From the NCBI GenBank assembly GCA_029260135.1, contig JAJDDV010000155.1, positions 1 through 64,000 of the forward strand: a DNA stretch of 64,000 nt. Reading direction: 5' to 3'. Below, one piece after another: positions 19,192 through 28,469 of the stretch. Source of the stretch: Phycisphaerae bacterium (GTDB lineage Bacteria; Planctomycetota; Phycisphaerae; UBA1845). A model generated the notes under the pieces. The model saw nothing but the letters and a program-made list of their open reading frames with translations. It was not told the origin of the DNA and made no database searches. The position numbers and the translations under genes are program-made. How positions within the stretch are numbered: position 1 is the stretch's first letter; each line of letters starts with the position of its first letter.

Positions 19192-21228
19192 GTGATTCAT
19201 CGCATCCGCCAGCCATACCCTTCAGACTTGCTGTGGGTGTCGACCGCAGCCCTGTTTCTGTTCGTCGCGACCGTACCCGCCGCGTCGACCGCACGCGCGG
19301 AGAGCGCACAGGCATCACGATTTCCGCGATATGTTCCGCAATCCGCTCGGCTGTTCGTCAGCACGGCGAAGCTGAGCGATCTCGAGGAGGCGCTGAACCG
19401 AGCCCACGCACGGGAACTGTTGCCGATTCTGACCGGTATTCCCATCGGCGGACCGCGCAGCTTTAGCATCTCCAAAGTGATCAAGGGCTTCTGCGGAATC
19501 CAACACCGGATCGCCGCGGAAGAAGTGGAGGCGCTTGAGGTTGGGCTCCTGGCCAGAGCACCTCAGAATCTTGCCGATGCGGTTTGGCTGATCCGCCTTC
19601 CGGGAGGCTCGACGCTCGACCGCTGGTATCCGAAAAACCGGCGCACCTCCGAGGGCAAGCGCGGAGAGGCTCGGTTCTTTGAAACCACGGCGGGCGTCAC
19701 GGTTTGCTATCGCGACACGGTGGCCGCCGTCGCTCGTATCTGGGGACCTGGCTCCATGATGGACCAGACGATGGCCTTGATGGCCAGACCCACCGGTGCC
19801 TCTATGGACCGATTGCCGGCGTTTCGCGATCTCGGCGCCTACCTGCCCACCGGCCCCCTGGCGACCGTCTTCTTCGCCGATGATGCTCCCGTCGTTTCGT
19901 CCAACACCGTAGCGTCGCCGTTCTGGCCGGACATTGACCGGGCCGCCATCGGACTCTACGAGGGACAAGGCAGGCTCGATGTCGCCATCCGCGCGTCACT
20001 CGGGCAGCCGCGTCACAATCCGGGCATCACGAAAGTCGCCATCGATCGATTGATGAGGCTCCCCCAGACAACCCTGTTCGCGTCGGTCCTGACCGCCGAC
20101 CCGACGCAGGACTTTGCCACCAACGCCACGAGTTCCTCGTCGGGCACGCTCGCGCGGTATCTCGCCCTCCTCGGCGCGCTGCAGCGAACAGGCGACAAAG
20201 CCACACGGACGCAGCTGGGCCCGCACCTCATCCTGGCCTGGGGACAGGACCCCCATCACGACCGGGAGACGCCGCAGGCCGTCCTGATGATCGAAAGCGG
20301 CAACGAAAACGCCGCCCGCGAAACCGCCAGCCGCTTCGCGAAGAAGCTCATCCAGCTTCTCGGCTGGCTGGAACCCGGACGTACCGTCCAGCCCCCGGCC
20401 ATCGAGAACCGTTCGCACCTTGGCGTGCGTATCGAACACATCCCTCTGGCCGCCTACGCCAAAGCGTCGAAGCTTCCCTTCCTCAAGCTCCTGCACAACA
20501 CGAACCCCGCGTGGGCGGTGTGGGGCGGTTGGCTCGTCGTCGCGCTCGACCATGAGCACATCGAGCGTGTGCTTGACGCCCAGTTCGGTCTGCGTCCGAC
20601 ACTGGCTGACGTCCGCGACATGCAACCCCTCCGACGCCAATCGGCGCAGCGATCCGCCCTGGCTGTTCTTCAGGCTGATCTCGTCACCCAGGTACTCGAT
20701 CGGTGGATCACTGCAGCCGAAACCGGCGCCCCGACCCTCCTCGACCCGAGCTGGTGGGACGGTTCCATTTCCGGCAAGCGGATCGACCCGGCGCTGATGG
20801 GGATTCAACTCAGTAACGCGCCCACGGACGGTGCCGTCGTCGTGGCACAGGCGTCACCGCACTCCCCCGCCGCCCGCCGCCTGCAGCCCGGCGACAAGAT
20901 CCTCGGCGTCAACGGTCACCTGCTCTCGCTGCACGCCGCCAAGGAAGACCTGCGAAATCGACTGGTCGACAGCAAAGCCGCCCCCGGACCCACGCTCCGC
21001 ATTCAGCGAGATGGGAAGCTTCAGGACATCGTTCTGGTGGCCAGTCGAAGAGACACGGTTCGTACGAACCTCCGCACAAAACCGGCCGACGCTCTACGTG
21101 AACTCGCCGCGCTGGGCCGTACGCTGGCGTTCTCGACCTTTGTCGTCGATGCCACGGACCCTCAGCATTACTCCGCGAGGCTATCCCTGCGATTCCGCGC
21201 AACCCAAGAGGCCACGGGCGGCAACTGA
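19192..21228 (+). CDS. Secreted PDZ-domain protein of unknown function
   Basis: GTG start, N-terminal signal-like segment, C-terminal PDZ 'HSPAARRLQPGDKILGVNGHLL...LRIQRDGKLQDIVLVA'. Confidence 0.6.
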   Translation: MIHRIRQPYPSDLLWVSTAALFLFVATVPAASTARAESAQASRFPRYVPQSARLFVSTAKLSDLEEALNRAHARELLPILTGIPIGGPRSFSISKVIKGFCGIQHRIAAEEVEALEVGLLARAPQNLADAVWLIRLPGGSTLDRWYPKNRRTSEGKRGEARFFETTAGVTVCYRDTVAAVARIWGPGSMMDQTMALMARPTGASMDRLPAFRDLGAYLPTGPLATVFFADDAPVVSSNTVASPFWPDIDRAAIGLYEGQGRLDVAIRASLGQPRHNPGITKVAIDRLMRLPQTTLFASVLTADPTQDFATNATSSSSGTLARYLALLGALQRTGDKATRTQLGPHLILAWGQDPHHDRETPQAVLMIESGNENAARETASRFAKKLIQLLGWLEPGRTVQPPAIENRSHLGVRIEHIPLAAYAKASKLPFLKLLHNTNPAWAVWGGWLVVALDHEHIERVLDAQFGLRPTLADVRDMQPLRRQSAQRSALAVLQADLVTQVLDRWITAAETGAPTLLDPSWWDGSISGKRIDPALMGIQLSNAPTDGAVVVAQASPHSPAARRLQPGDKILGVNGHLLSLHAAKEDLRNRLVDSKAAPGPTLRIQRDGKLQDIVLVASRRDTVRTNLRTKPADALRELAALGRTLAFSTFVVDATDPQHYSARLSLRFRATQEATGGN

Positions 21229-21273
21229 ATCCACCGCGCCCTCCCGAAGACGCAAGGGGCCGCTCCCCCTCTC

Positions 21274-21918
21274 TCACTCCACCTTCCGGTACGCGACCCG
21301 ATAGATCGTGCGTCCACTACGCGTGTACTTCACCTCGAAGTTCGTCCCTTCCCAGTCCGGTCCCGGTCCCACGCCACTGTCGGACCAGCTGATCTCGGTC
21401 AAGTCGACCCGCGGGTCGAGCACGCGACGGATGTGCTCGAAATACTCCGCGTGATCCGACTGAATCATCCACAAGCCGCTTGGCACCAGTGCACGAAGAA
21501 CCGCGTCGGCGAAGTCCGGCTGAATCAGCCGACGCTTGTGATGCCTCTTCTTAGGCCAGGGGTCCGGGTGGTACACGTGCAGCACGGATACCGACGCCGG
21601 CGGTAAGTGATGAAGCACAAGGTGCTTCGCGTCGGTGCGCATGACGCGCACATTCGTCAGCCCCCACCGCACCATGCGATCGGCGCAGAACCGGAAGTAC
21701 TTGTTGGCCCATTCAATCCCCAGCATGCTAATCTGCGAATTCGCCCGAGCCCGGCTGAGCAGGAACCCGCCCTTCCCACAGCCGATCTCGATCTCGAAGG
21801 TCCCGGGTGATGTGAACCATGCACGAGTATCGATCAGCTCCGCATCAGCGGGTGGCTCGACAACAATGTCCTCCAGGCTCGGCATCAGGCTTTCCCTGCG
21901 TATATGTTCGTGTGTCAT
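21274..21918 (-). CDS. trmB: tRNA (guanine-N7)-methyltransferase
   Basis: 'FEIEIGCGKGGFLLSRA', 'VLHVYHPDPWPKKRHHKRRLIQPDF'; start uncertain (ATG 21918 or 21885). Confidence 0.9.
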   Translation of the reverse strand: MTHEHIRRESLMPSLEDIVVEPPADAELIDTRAWFTSPGTFEIEIGCGKGGFLLSRARANSQISMLGIEWANKYFRFCADRMVRWGLTNVRVMRTDAKHLVLHHLPPASVSVLHVYHPDPWPKKRHHKRRLIQPDFADAVLRALVPSGLWMIQSDHAEYFEHIRRVLDPRVDLTEISWSDSGVGPGPDWEGTNFEVKYTRSGRTIYRVAYRKVE

Positions 21919-22067
21919 GACGTACCGCGCCATTCTACGGCGTACGGGCGGTCTTCCAAGGCCTACTCGATTCGTGCCTTCTTTCGAAATCCATTGATTG
22001 CTGTACCGTGTTCTGGTAGAGTTTCTTAACAGACGACGCCGGAAATCCAATCCAAGGAGGCACAAAG

Positions 22068-24467
22068 ATGCACTCGGTCTATCCGCGCAGCCTGGCGTTC
22101 ACCGTCGTCGTTCTAGTTTCCCCCTTGTTCACGCCGTCCTCCTCGCGCGCGCAGTGCCAGCTCGCGAAGATCTTACCCCCGGATGGTCAGAGCGGCGACC
22201 ATTTTGGCGCCACCGTAGACATGGACGGTGATCGGCTCATCGTCGGCGCGCCGTGCAATAGCAGACACGGAACATGCACCGGCACCGCGTATGTCTATCG
22301 GCGCGCTGGAACCGAGTGGCGTTTCGAGACGCGGTTGGTCCCGAGTGCCCAGAGTCTTTGGGGAGATTTCGGAACTTCAGTCAGCATCAAGAACAACCTC
22401 GTTCTGGTTACCGCACCGCAGCATCAACACGCATTTGTCTTTCGCCGTACGAACGGCACATGGATGGAAGAATCGCGGTTGCCAGAAAACGATCCCTCTC
22501 CTCGGTTCGGACGTCCGGCGGCCCTCAGCGAATCACACGCCCTTGTAGAAGATGACTACGAGATTCGGGTCTTCAGGCGCATGGGACCCGTATGGTCCGA
22601 ACTCCGCGAGATGGCGCCGCCAATAGGTGATCGCCACGGCAAGTTTGGGGCCAGTGTCGCGGCCGACAGAGAGACCGCCGTGGTAGGGAAAACGGGAAGC
22701 CGAACCAATGCCATCGCGGGTGTCGTCTTCGTCTACGATCTGCTTGCGTACGGCACGAGTTACCGATGGACGCCCGAAGCGTCACTCACATCCACACATC
22801 CGGAGGATGGGTTTGAGTTTGGGGCAGGCAGCGCGATCGACGGTGACACCATTCTCGTCGGCACGCCATCCAGCTTCGACGGCGGCGATCGATCCGGCGC
22901 GGCCTATGTCTACCGATTCAACGGCGAATGGGTCGAGGAATCGCGTCTCAAGGCAAGCGACGCCGCGGCCAACGACCGCTTCGGTTCCGAAGTAGCGATC
23001 TTTGGTGACTACGCCGCTGTAGTGGCCAGGGATAGCAACGCGGGAGAGGCGACGTCTGGTGCGGCCTACATCTTTCAGCGCGAACCTGATCAATGGCGTC
23101 AGCTCGCCAAGCTCGTTGCCGACCAGGATTCCACCGAGGACGGATTCGCCGCATCCTTGACCATCGGACATGGTGCCGTCGTCGTTGGGGCACCGTACGA
23201 CGACACGCTGGGGCAAGACGCCGGCGCCGTATACATCTTCGGCATCGGCGATGACTGCAACGGCAACGGCCAAGTCGACATCTGCGAGATCGCCAGAAAC
23301 TCGTTGCCGGACTGCGGTGACAACGTCATCCTGGACGAATGTGAACCTGACTGCAACGCAAACGGATCGCCGGATGGCTGTGACTTGGATAACGGAACAA
23401 GCGTTGACTGCAATATCGACGGTATCCCGGACGAATGCAGCACCATAGCGGACGCCGACGGCGACGGAACTGAGGACTGCCTCGACGCATGCCCGAACGA
23501 TCCGCTGAAGGTCGAGCGCGGTGTATGTGATTGCGGAACGCCCGACGCAGACTGGGACTTCGACGGAACACCGGACTGCCTTGATCGCTGTCGAGAGGAC
23601 AGGTACAAGATCGATCCCGGGGTCTGTGGATGTGACGAACCGGAAACCGACGTAGATGGAGACGGAATTCCGGACTGCGCCGCCATCGTGAATCTGGTTC
23701 CCGTGAGCGCCGAGGGGCTGCACGTGATCTCGGGAAACAACATCAGGTTGACGCACGGCGGGCAGAATTTCACTGTCGAGATCTACTTTTCGAATTGGTC
23801 GCCGAACGGCGAGAGTCTGCGTGCCTATCAAGTGGATGTGGATGAACACTGGTTCGGCGGGGGCGAATCCGGTGAGGTTCGAATCCTCGATGACCGAAGG
23901 CCTTGCTTGACGGACCTCGATTGCATCGATCTTGGCGTCGCCTGCTTCAACAGATACTGCGAAACGCGCGTTGATTTCGGCCCGGGGGCCTTTCTCGAGT
24001 TCTGGCGCATCGACTTCGTCTTCCGCGGCGGCATGAACATGGGCGGTATCGACTATCACGTCCCCGGGATCGTGAGGATTGGCAGTGTCCTTCAAGCCTC
24101 CAGTTTGCCCTGGGTGCCGCCTCCCCGGTACGCAGGAACGCTCGTCTTGAAGGTCAGTGATGACGCTGTTGGGACGTTCACCATTGGATTCCCACGATCC
24201 ATCGAAACATCTGTTCAATTGATGGACAAAGACAACCAGCCCGTCAAGTACGTCGTCGTACCGGCCACCATCACCGTCACGCCCACGGCGTGCGGCAACG
24301 GCATGTGCGAACTGGGCGAGGACGAGTACACCTGCTGGGTCGATTGCACAGACAGCGAGATTCCGACGGTTTCGTCGTGGAGCCTGCTCGCGTTGACGCT
24401 CGGGCTTCTCACCGGCGCCAAAATCGCCTATCGTAACCAGCGACGAACGAGCAGTGCGAGCGGATGA
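22068..24467 (+). CDS. Secreted FG-GAP / DxNxNGxxD repeat protein with IPTL-CTERM-like sorting tail
   Basis: Signal peptide; repeats like 'GDHFGATVDMDGDRLIVGAP'; 'DCNGNGQVDICEI'; C-terminal 'IPTVSSWSLLALTLGLLTGAKIAYRNQRR'. Confidence 0.8.
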   Translation: MHSVYPRSLAFTVVVLVSPLFTPSSSRAQCQLAKILPPDGQSGDHFGATVDMDGDRLIVGAPCNSRHGTCTGTAYVYRRAGTEWRFETRLVPSAQSLWGDFGTSVSIKNNLVLVTAPQHQHAFVFRRTNGTWMEESRLPENDPSPRFGRPAALSESHALVEDDYEIRVFRRMGPVWSELREMAPPIGDRHGKFGASVAADRETAVVGKTGSRTNAIAGVVFVYDLLAYGTSYRWTPEASLTSTHPEDGFEFGAGSAIDGDTILVGTPSSFDGGDRSGAAYVYRFNGEWVEESRLKASDAAANDRFGSEVAIFGDYAAVVARDSNAGEATSGAAYIFQREPDQWRQLAKLVADQDSTEDGFAASLTIGHGAVVVGAPYDDTLGQDAGAVYIFGIGDDCNGNGQVDICEIARNSLPDCGDNVILDECEPDCNANGSPDGCDLDNGTSVDCNIDGIPDECSTIADADGDGTEDCLDACPNDPLKVERGVCDCGTPDADWDFDGTPDCLDRCREDRYKIDPGVCGCDEPETDVDGDGIPDCAAIVNLVPVSAEGLHVISGNNIRLTHGGQNFTVEIYFSNWSPNGESLRAYQVDVDEHWFGGGESGEVRILDDRRPCLTDLDCIDLGVACFNRYCETRVDFGPGAFLEFWRIDFVFRGGMNMGGIDYHVPGIVRIGSVLQASSLPWVPPPRYAGTLVLKVSDDAVGTFTIGFPRSIETSVQLMDKDNQPVKYVVVPATITVTPTACGNGMCELGEDEYTCWVDCTDSEIPTVSSWSLLALTLGLLTGAKIAYRNQRRTSSASG

Positions 24468-24507
24468 ACCGTTCGGACCGGCGTCGACGAATGAGCGATA
24501 CAAAGCG

Positions 24508-24714
24508 ATGAATCGAAAACTACCGTTTGTTGGAAGGATCTTCTGGAAGGTCTTCGTGACCGTCGTGGTCCTGCTGATCGCCGGGTGGGTGCTGATCCCC
24601 CGCGTGTCGGAATACGAAATCACCAACGCGGATTACGGCGGATCTTCGATCTGCGCCGTCATCCTCTCCTACCTCGTCCACCTCTGGATGCTGCCGCAGG
24701 AAGACCAGGCGTAG
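24508..24714 (+). CDS. Small membrane protein, hypothetical
   Basis: MNRKLPFVGRIFWKVFVTVVVLLIAGWVL...; two hydrophobic segments. Confidence 0.45.
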   Translation: MNRKLPFVGRIFWKVFVTVVVLLIAGWVLIPRVSEYEITNADYGGSSICAVILSYLVHLWMLPQEDQA

Positions 24715-24802
24715 GTCGACTTCCGGACTATCTGGAGCGAACCGCCGGCCGGCGACCGCCGAAGCGGCGCAACACCCCGAGCGGCTGGCCCCTCTACCGA
24801 GC

Positions 24803-26986
24803 CTACGGAGGGCAATTCGCCGGACCACCGTATGGATAGGGCAGGCCGCGAAACGCGTCCACGGCGACGGCGACGTCGACGATATCGATCTTTCCGTTGG
24901 GCAGCCCTGGACTGATATCCGATCGTGCCTTGGCCACGGCGCCGCCGAAGTTCTGGAACTTGTCCAGGAGCGCCACCACGTCGAAGGTCACGTCCACGAC
25001 CCCGTTCGGCGGGGTACACGGCGCCACGGTGCAGTCGCCGACCACGTCGCCCCAGATGCTGGTCGTCAGCGTCAGCGGTGAAGAGTATTCCTCCAACCCG
25101 TCATTCAGACAACTCGCTCCGATCGACTGCACGCTGTACGAACCGCCGGGCACAATCCCGTCGCCGTAGACGTGAATCGTCCCTTCCGCGCCGAAGTCCA
25201 TCAGGACCGGATTACAGCTCAGCGGTGCGAACTTGGATGTGGGGAGCGTCCCGTCCGTGCTACCCGCCAGTTCCGTCATGTCGACCGGCTGCCCCACCCA
25301 CCGCGAGGTACCATTGAACGCCTGAAACGGCGCCGGAAGACCGGAGAGCGTCACGCGCAGCGCGGTGACATCCCCCGCGCTCTGCGGCGTCAGCGAGAGA
25401 AAGCGGCTCTTGGCCGTTACGAATCCCGACTCGCCCAGCGGTGCTTCCACCGCGTCGCACGGCAAACAGGAACAGACCCCCGCCTGCGTGTCGCAGGTGC
25501 TCGAACCGCACACCGTATCATCGACGCACGAAAGCGTGTTGACGTCGGTACCCACACACTGGGCCGCCGCGTTGCACGTCTCATTGATCGTACATGGGTT
25601 GGTGTCCTGACAGACGGTTCCGATCGCCAGCGGCACATTCGAGCAAGCCCCGCCAACGCAGGTGTCCGTCGTACACGCATTCTGATCGTTGCACTGCCCG
25701 TCCGTCAGGCAGCCCACCGCTCCGGAGGGGTCCAGCACGAACAGCCCACCTTGTTGATCGGATATGAGGACGATCCCGCTCGGCAAGTCGCTGTAGACAC
25801 CCCACGCACCGTCATATCCCGGTCCCTCCGGAAGCAGGCTCGTCTTGAAGTGGCCGACCTCCTGGACGTTGAAGATGTTGCTGTAGTCGAAAATGCGAAG
25901 TCCGCTCGTGTAGTTGGCCGCGAAGATGTAATTTCCGCGAACCATCAGGTTGTGGTCCGTCGCCTGATTGCCGTTCGTATAGGAAAGAACGTACGTCGGC
26001 GAGGCGACGTTCTCCACGTTGAAGACGTATGTCGTGGTCGTAACCGCCGGATCCCAGTCGTCCAGCTCGTCGTCGACAAACAGGTACTTTCGATCCGCAC
26101 TCAACCAGCCCTGGTGGCAATACGCCAGGTTCGGATAGGTCAGGTTTCCGGCCATCGTCGTGATGTTCGACTTGTCCGTGACGTCGACCACAAACAAACC
26201 GGCGCCGCCGCCGAACGCGAACGCAATTTCGCACGGTTGACCCGCGCGCGGATGAAGGGCTGAAACGGGACAGGTATCGTAGCTGACCACGTACAAGTCA
26301 TGTGCGTAGTTCCCGTCCCAAGCGCCGACCGGCTGCGGATTGGCTGGATTCGCCAGATCGTACGCCAGGAATCCGAAGCCCTGCGGAACGTTGGTCCCAC
26401 ACGGATATACGTAGCCGCTGTCGGGATTGGCGTACACGTTATGCGCCGTCGCCAACCCGTTCTCGACCGAACCGACCAGCGTGACGACGCCGCTGTCAAT
26501 CTGCGACAGGTCGATCACCTGCATGCCGCCGGCTGACTCGTTCACGTTGTACGCGTAGTGACCGTAAACGGCGATGTCGCTCCAGGTCGACGCGGCGTCC
26601 GAAACCACCCCGAGGATCACCGGATTCGTCGGATCGGTCACCTCGACAAAACCCGTTCCTCGGAAGAGACCGACGATCGCATACTCCCGCCCGGACCCGG
26701 AGACGTACCCCCACACATCATTCGCCGCCGCGGCGCCGCCCGGAAAGTCGGCGACGGGTACCTGACTGAGCAGTTCAACGTTCAAGGCATCAAACACGGC
26801 GGCCTTACCCGCTGTCGTACCAGTCGCCTTCACCGATTCACGCTCGGACGCCGGCAAGAAGCGCCCAGACCGTTCGGCCTCGATCACCGCCTCATCCGGC
26901 GGGACCGCCCTGACCGGTGCGGTCATCAACGCTAGAACCAAACAGCATACAACTCGATACGCGATGTGAGCGTTCAGCGTGCGCAT
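24803..26986 (-). CDS. Choice-of-anchor B / LVIVD-type secreted protein with dockerin-like tail
   Basis: 'NDVWGYVSGSGREYAIVGLFRGTGFVEVTDPTNPVILG', 'GGMQVIDLSQI', 'CHQGWLSADRKYLFVDDELDDWD'; C-terminal 'PNGVVDVTFDVVALLDKF...NGKIDIVDVAVAVDAFRG'. Confidence 0.82.
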   Translation of the reverse strand: MRTLNAHIAYRVVCCLVLALMTAPVRAVPPDEAVIEAERSGRFLPASERESVKATGTTAGKAAVFDALNVELLSQVPVADFPGGAAAANDVWGYVSGSGREYAIVGLFRGTGFVEVTDPTNPVILGVVSDAASTWSDIAVYGHYAYNVNESAGGMQVIDLSQIDSGVVTLVGSVENGLATAHNVYANPDSGYVYPCGTNVPQGFGFLAYDLANPANPQPVGAWDGNYAHDLYVVSYDTCPVSALHPRAGQPCEIAFAFGGGAGLFVVDVTDKSNITTMAGNLTYPNLAYCHQGWLSADRKYLFVDDELDDWDPAVTTTTYVFNVENVASPTYVLSYTNGNQATDHNLMVRGNYIFAANYTSGLRIFDYSNIFNVQEVGHFKTSLLPEGPGYDGAWGVYSDLPSGIVLISDQQGGLFVLDPSGAVGCLTDGQCNDQNACTTDTCVGGACSNVPLAIGTVCQDTNPCTINETCNAAAQCVGTDVNTLSCVDDTVCGSSTCDTQAGVCSCLPCDAVEAPLGESGFVTAKSRFLSLTPQSAGDVTALRVTLSGLPAPFQAFNGTSRWVGQPVDMTELAGSTDGTLPTSKFAPLSCNPVLMDFGAEGTIHVYGDGIVPGGSYSVQSIGASCLNDGLEEYSSPLTLTTSIWGDVVGDCTVAPCTPPNGVVDVTFDVVALLDKFQNFGGAVAKARSDISPGLPNGKIDIVDVAVAVDAFRGLPYPYGGPANCPP

Positions 26987-27227
26987 CCAAAAACCTCCCG
27001 ACGAAAAAACAAGGAAACCCCGTATTCGGCCCAATCCGGTGCGGCTCTCCGGAACCACAGGCGCACCATATTATCAGAATCTGCCCCGATTTCAATGTTG
27101 CGACAAGGCAGTCGGCGGTCGAATTCGGTCGCAACAACCGCGTACGGAGCGACAAGAAAACACGATTCGCAAATCCGAGAATGAAAACTACATCACGGCT
27201 TGACGAATTGACCTGCAAACCAAGCGT

Positions 27228-28469
27228 GTGCTACCATGGTTAGGCTGGACCGCAGGGGTATTCTGCGCATCGTATAGACTCGACGCAGGCCAGGGAGTGT
27301 GGCTCGTAACCCGGGGAAGATCCAATCTATTGATCCTTGCGCTCGGAATGGTCTGCGCGCTCTTCCGCCCGCACACGCCGAACGTAATGGCACACGTCTT
27401 TGTCCCGCAGTCGTTCCGCGTCGGGGCCTACCCGCCCTATGACGGCAGCGGATGGATCGTCGAAGTGTTTCTCGACATTCCAAGCTACAACCGCGATCAC
27501 TTCGCGAAGCTGCAACAATGCCTTTCCGGACCAGGCGGCGGCATGATCGGCGACTGCAGCGCCGGTGACCTGGACGACGATGGCGGCGCGTCCTTTCGTG
27601 ACGGAGACGTCGACCTTCGGGATGTCGCGCGATTCCAGCTCGACTACCTGGCCTACCACCTGCTTCACGCGCGGCGACACATCGAGACACGCACGGCTGA
27701 CTTCACGTTTCGCACCGACTGGCTGGACTTCCCTCCGGGGCCGGTGGGTTCCGACCTCGATGCGAACCTTCAAACGGTCGGGGAGTTTCTGGGCGACTTG
27801 CCGCACGACGTATCCGACCCCTCGAAGCTCAATGAACCGTTTGGAAGTCTCCTGCTTCGCTGCACCGGATTCATCAAAGTACTCGTCTCCGATGAAGTTC
27901 GCGTGCGCGACGTCGTCGCCTTGCCGATCTGGATCGAAGTCGGAACGCTGGGTTATGACGGCTTCCAGGTCGACGTGGGCGAGACTTCCTACCGCTTCCT
28001 GAACGTCAAGTGGGCAAGGCCCTTCTACCATTGGGGACCCAGCGTCGAACTCGTCGGTCTCTTCCCGATCGAGATTTCGTATCTCAACATCTACGATCCC
28101 GATGCCACGCTCGGCAACGAACGCGCCGGACTCGAGATCTACAGTTGGCACGGTGACGGACTCCCCTGGCCTGCCGGTCTGGAAATGCTGCACGAAACAC
28201 GCGGCCCCGGGACCCTGCTGCCTCCGCGCGTCATCTATCAGAAAGAGGACATTCGCCCGATCGTCAAAGGGGACTTCAACGCCGATACCGACATCGACCT
28301 GAGCGATTTCCGCTGGTACGCCATCTGCGCCGATCCCGACTTCTTCTTCCTCCCGGCCGGATGCGACTGGCTGGACATGAACGACGATCGACGCTTTCAA
28401 GGCTCCGACTACCGACAGTTCCAGCAAACCATGACCGGACCCGCGTTTCCGGAGAACGCGGGACCATGA
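27228..28469 (+). CDS. Secreted hypothetical protein with dockerin-like tail
   Basis: C-terminal 'GDFNADTDIDLSDFRWYAICAD...DMNDDRRFQGSDYRQFQQTM'; stop overlaps the next gene's ATG; 5' start uncertain. Confidence 0.65.
   Translation: MLPWLGWTAGVFCASYRLDAGQGVWLVTRGRSNLLILALGMVCALFRPHTPNVMAHVFVPQSFRVGAYPPYDGSGWIVEVFLDIPSYNRDHFAKLQQCLSGPGGGMIGDCSAGDLDDDGGASFRDGDVDLRDVARFQLDYLAYHLLHARRHIETRTADFTFRTDWLDFPPGPVGSDLDANLQTVGEFLGDLPHDVSDPSKLNEPFGSLLLRCTGFIKVLVSDEVRVRDVVALPIWIEVGTLGYDGFQVDVGETSYRFLNVKWARPFYHWGPSVELVGLFPIEISYLNIYDPDATLGNERAGLEIYSWHGDGLPWPAGLEMLHETRGPGTLLPPRVIYQKEDIRPIVKGDFNADTDIDLSDFRWYAICADPDFFFLPAGCDWLDMNDDRRFQGSDYRQFQQTMTGPAFPENAGP

Noticed and set aside
22782-24626. 614-aa minus-strand ORF opposite the FG-GAP protein
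   Set aside because: Antisense of a repeat protein; no signal or domain, plus-strand reading has signal peptide, repeats and sorting tail
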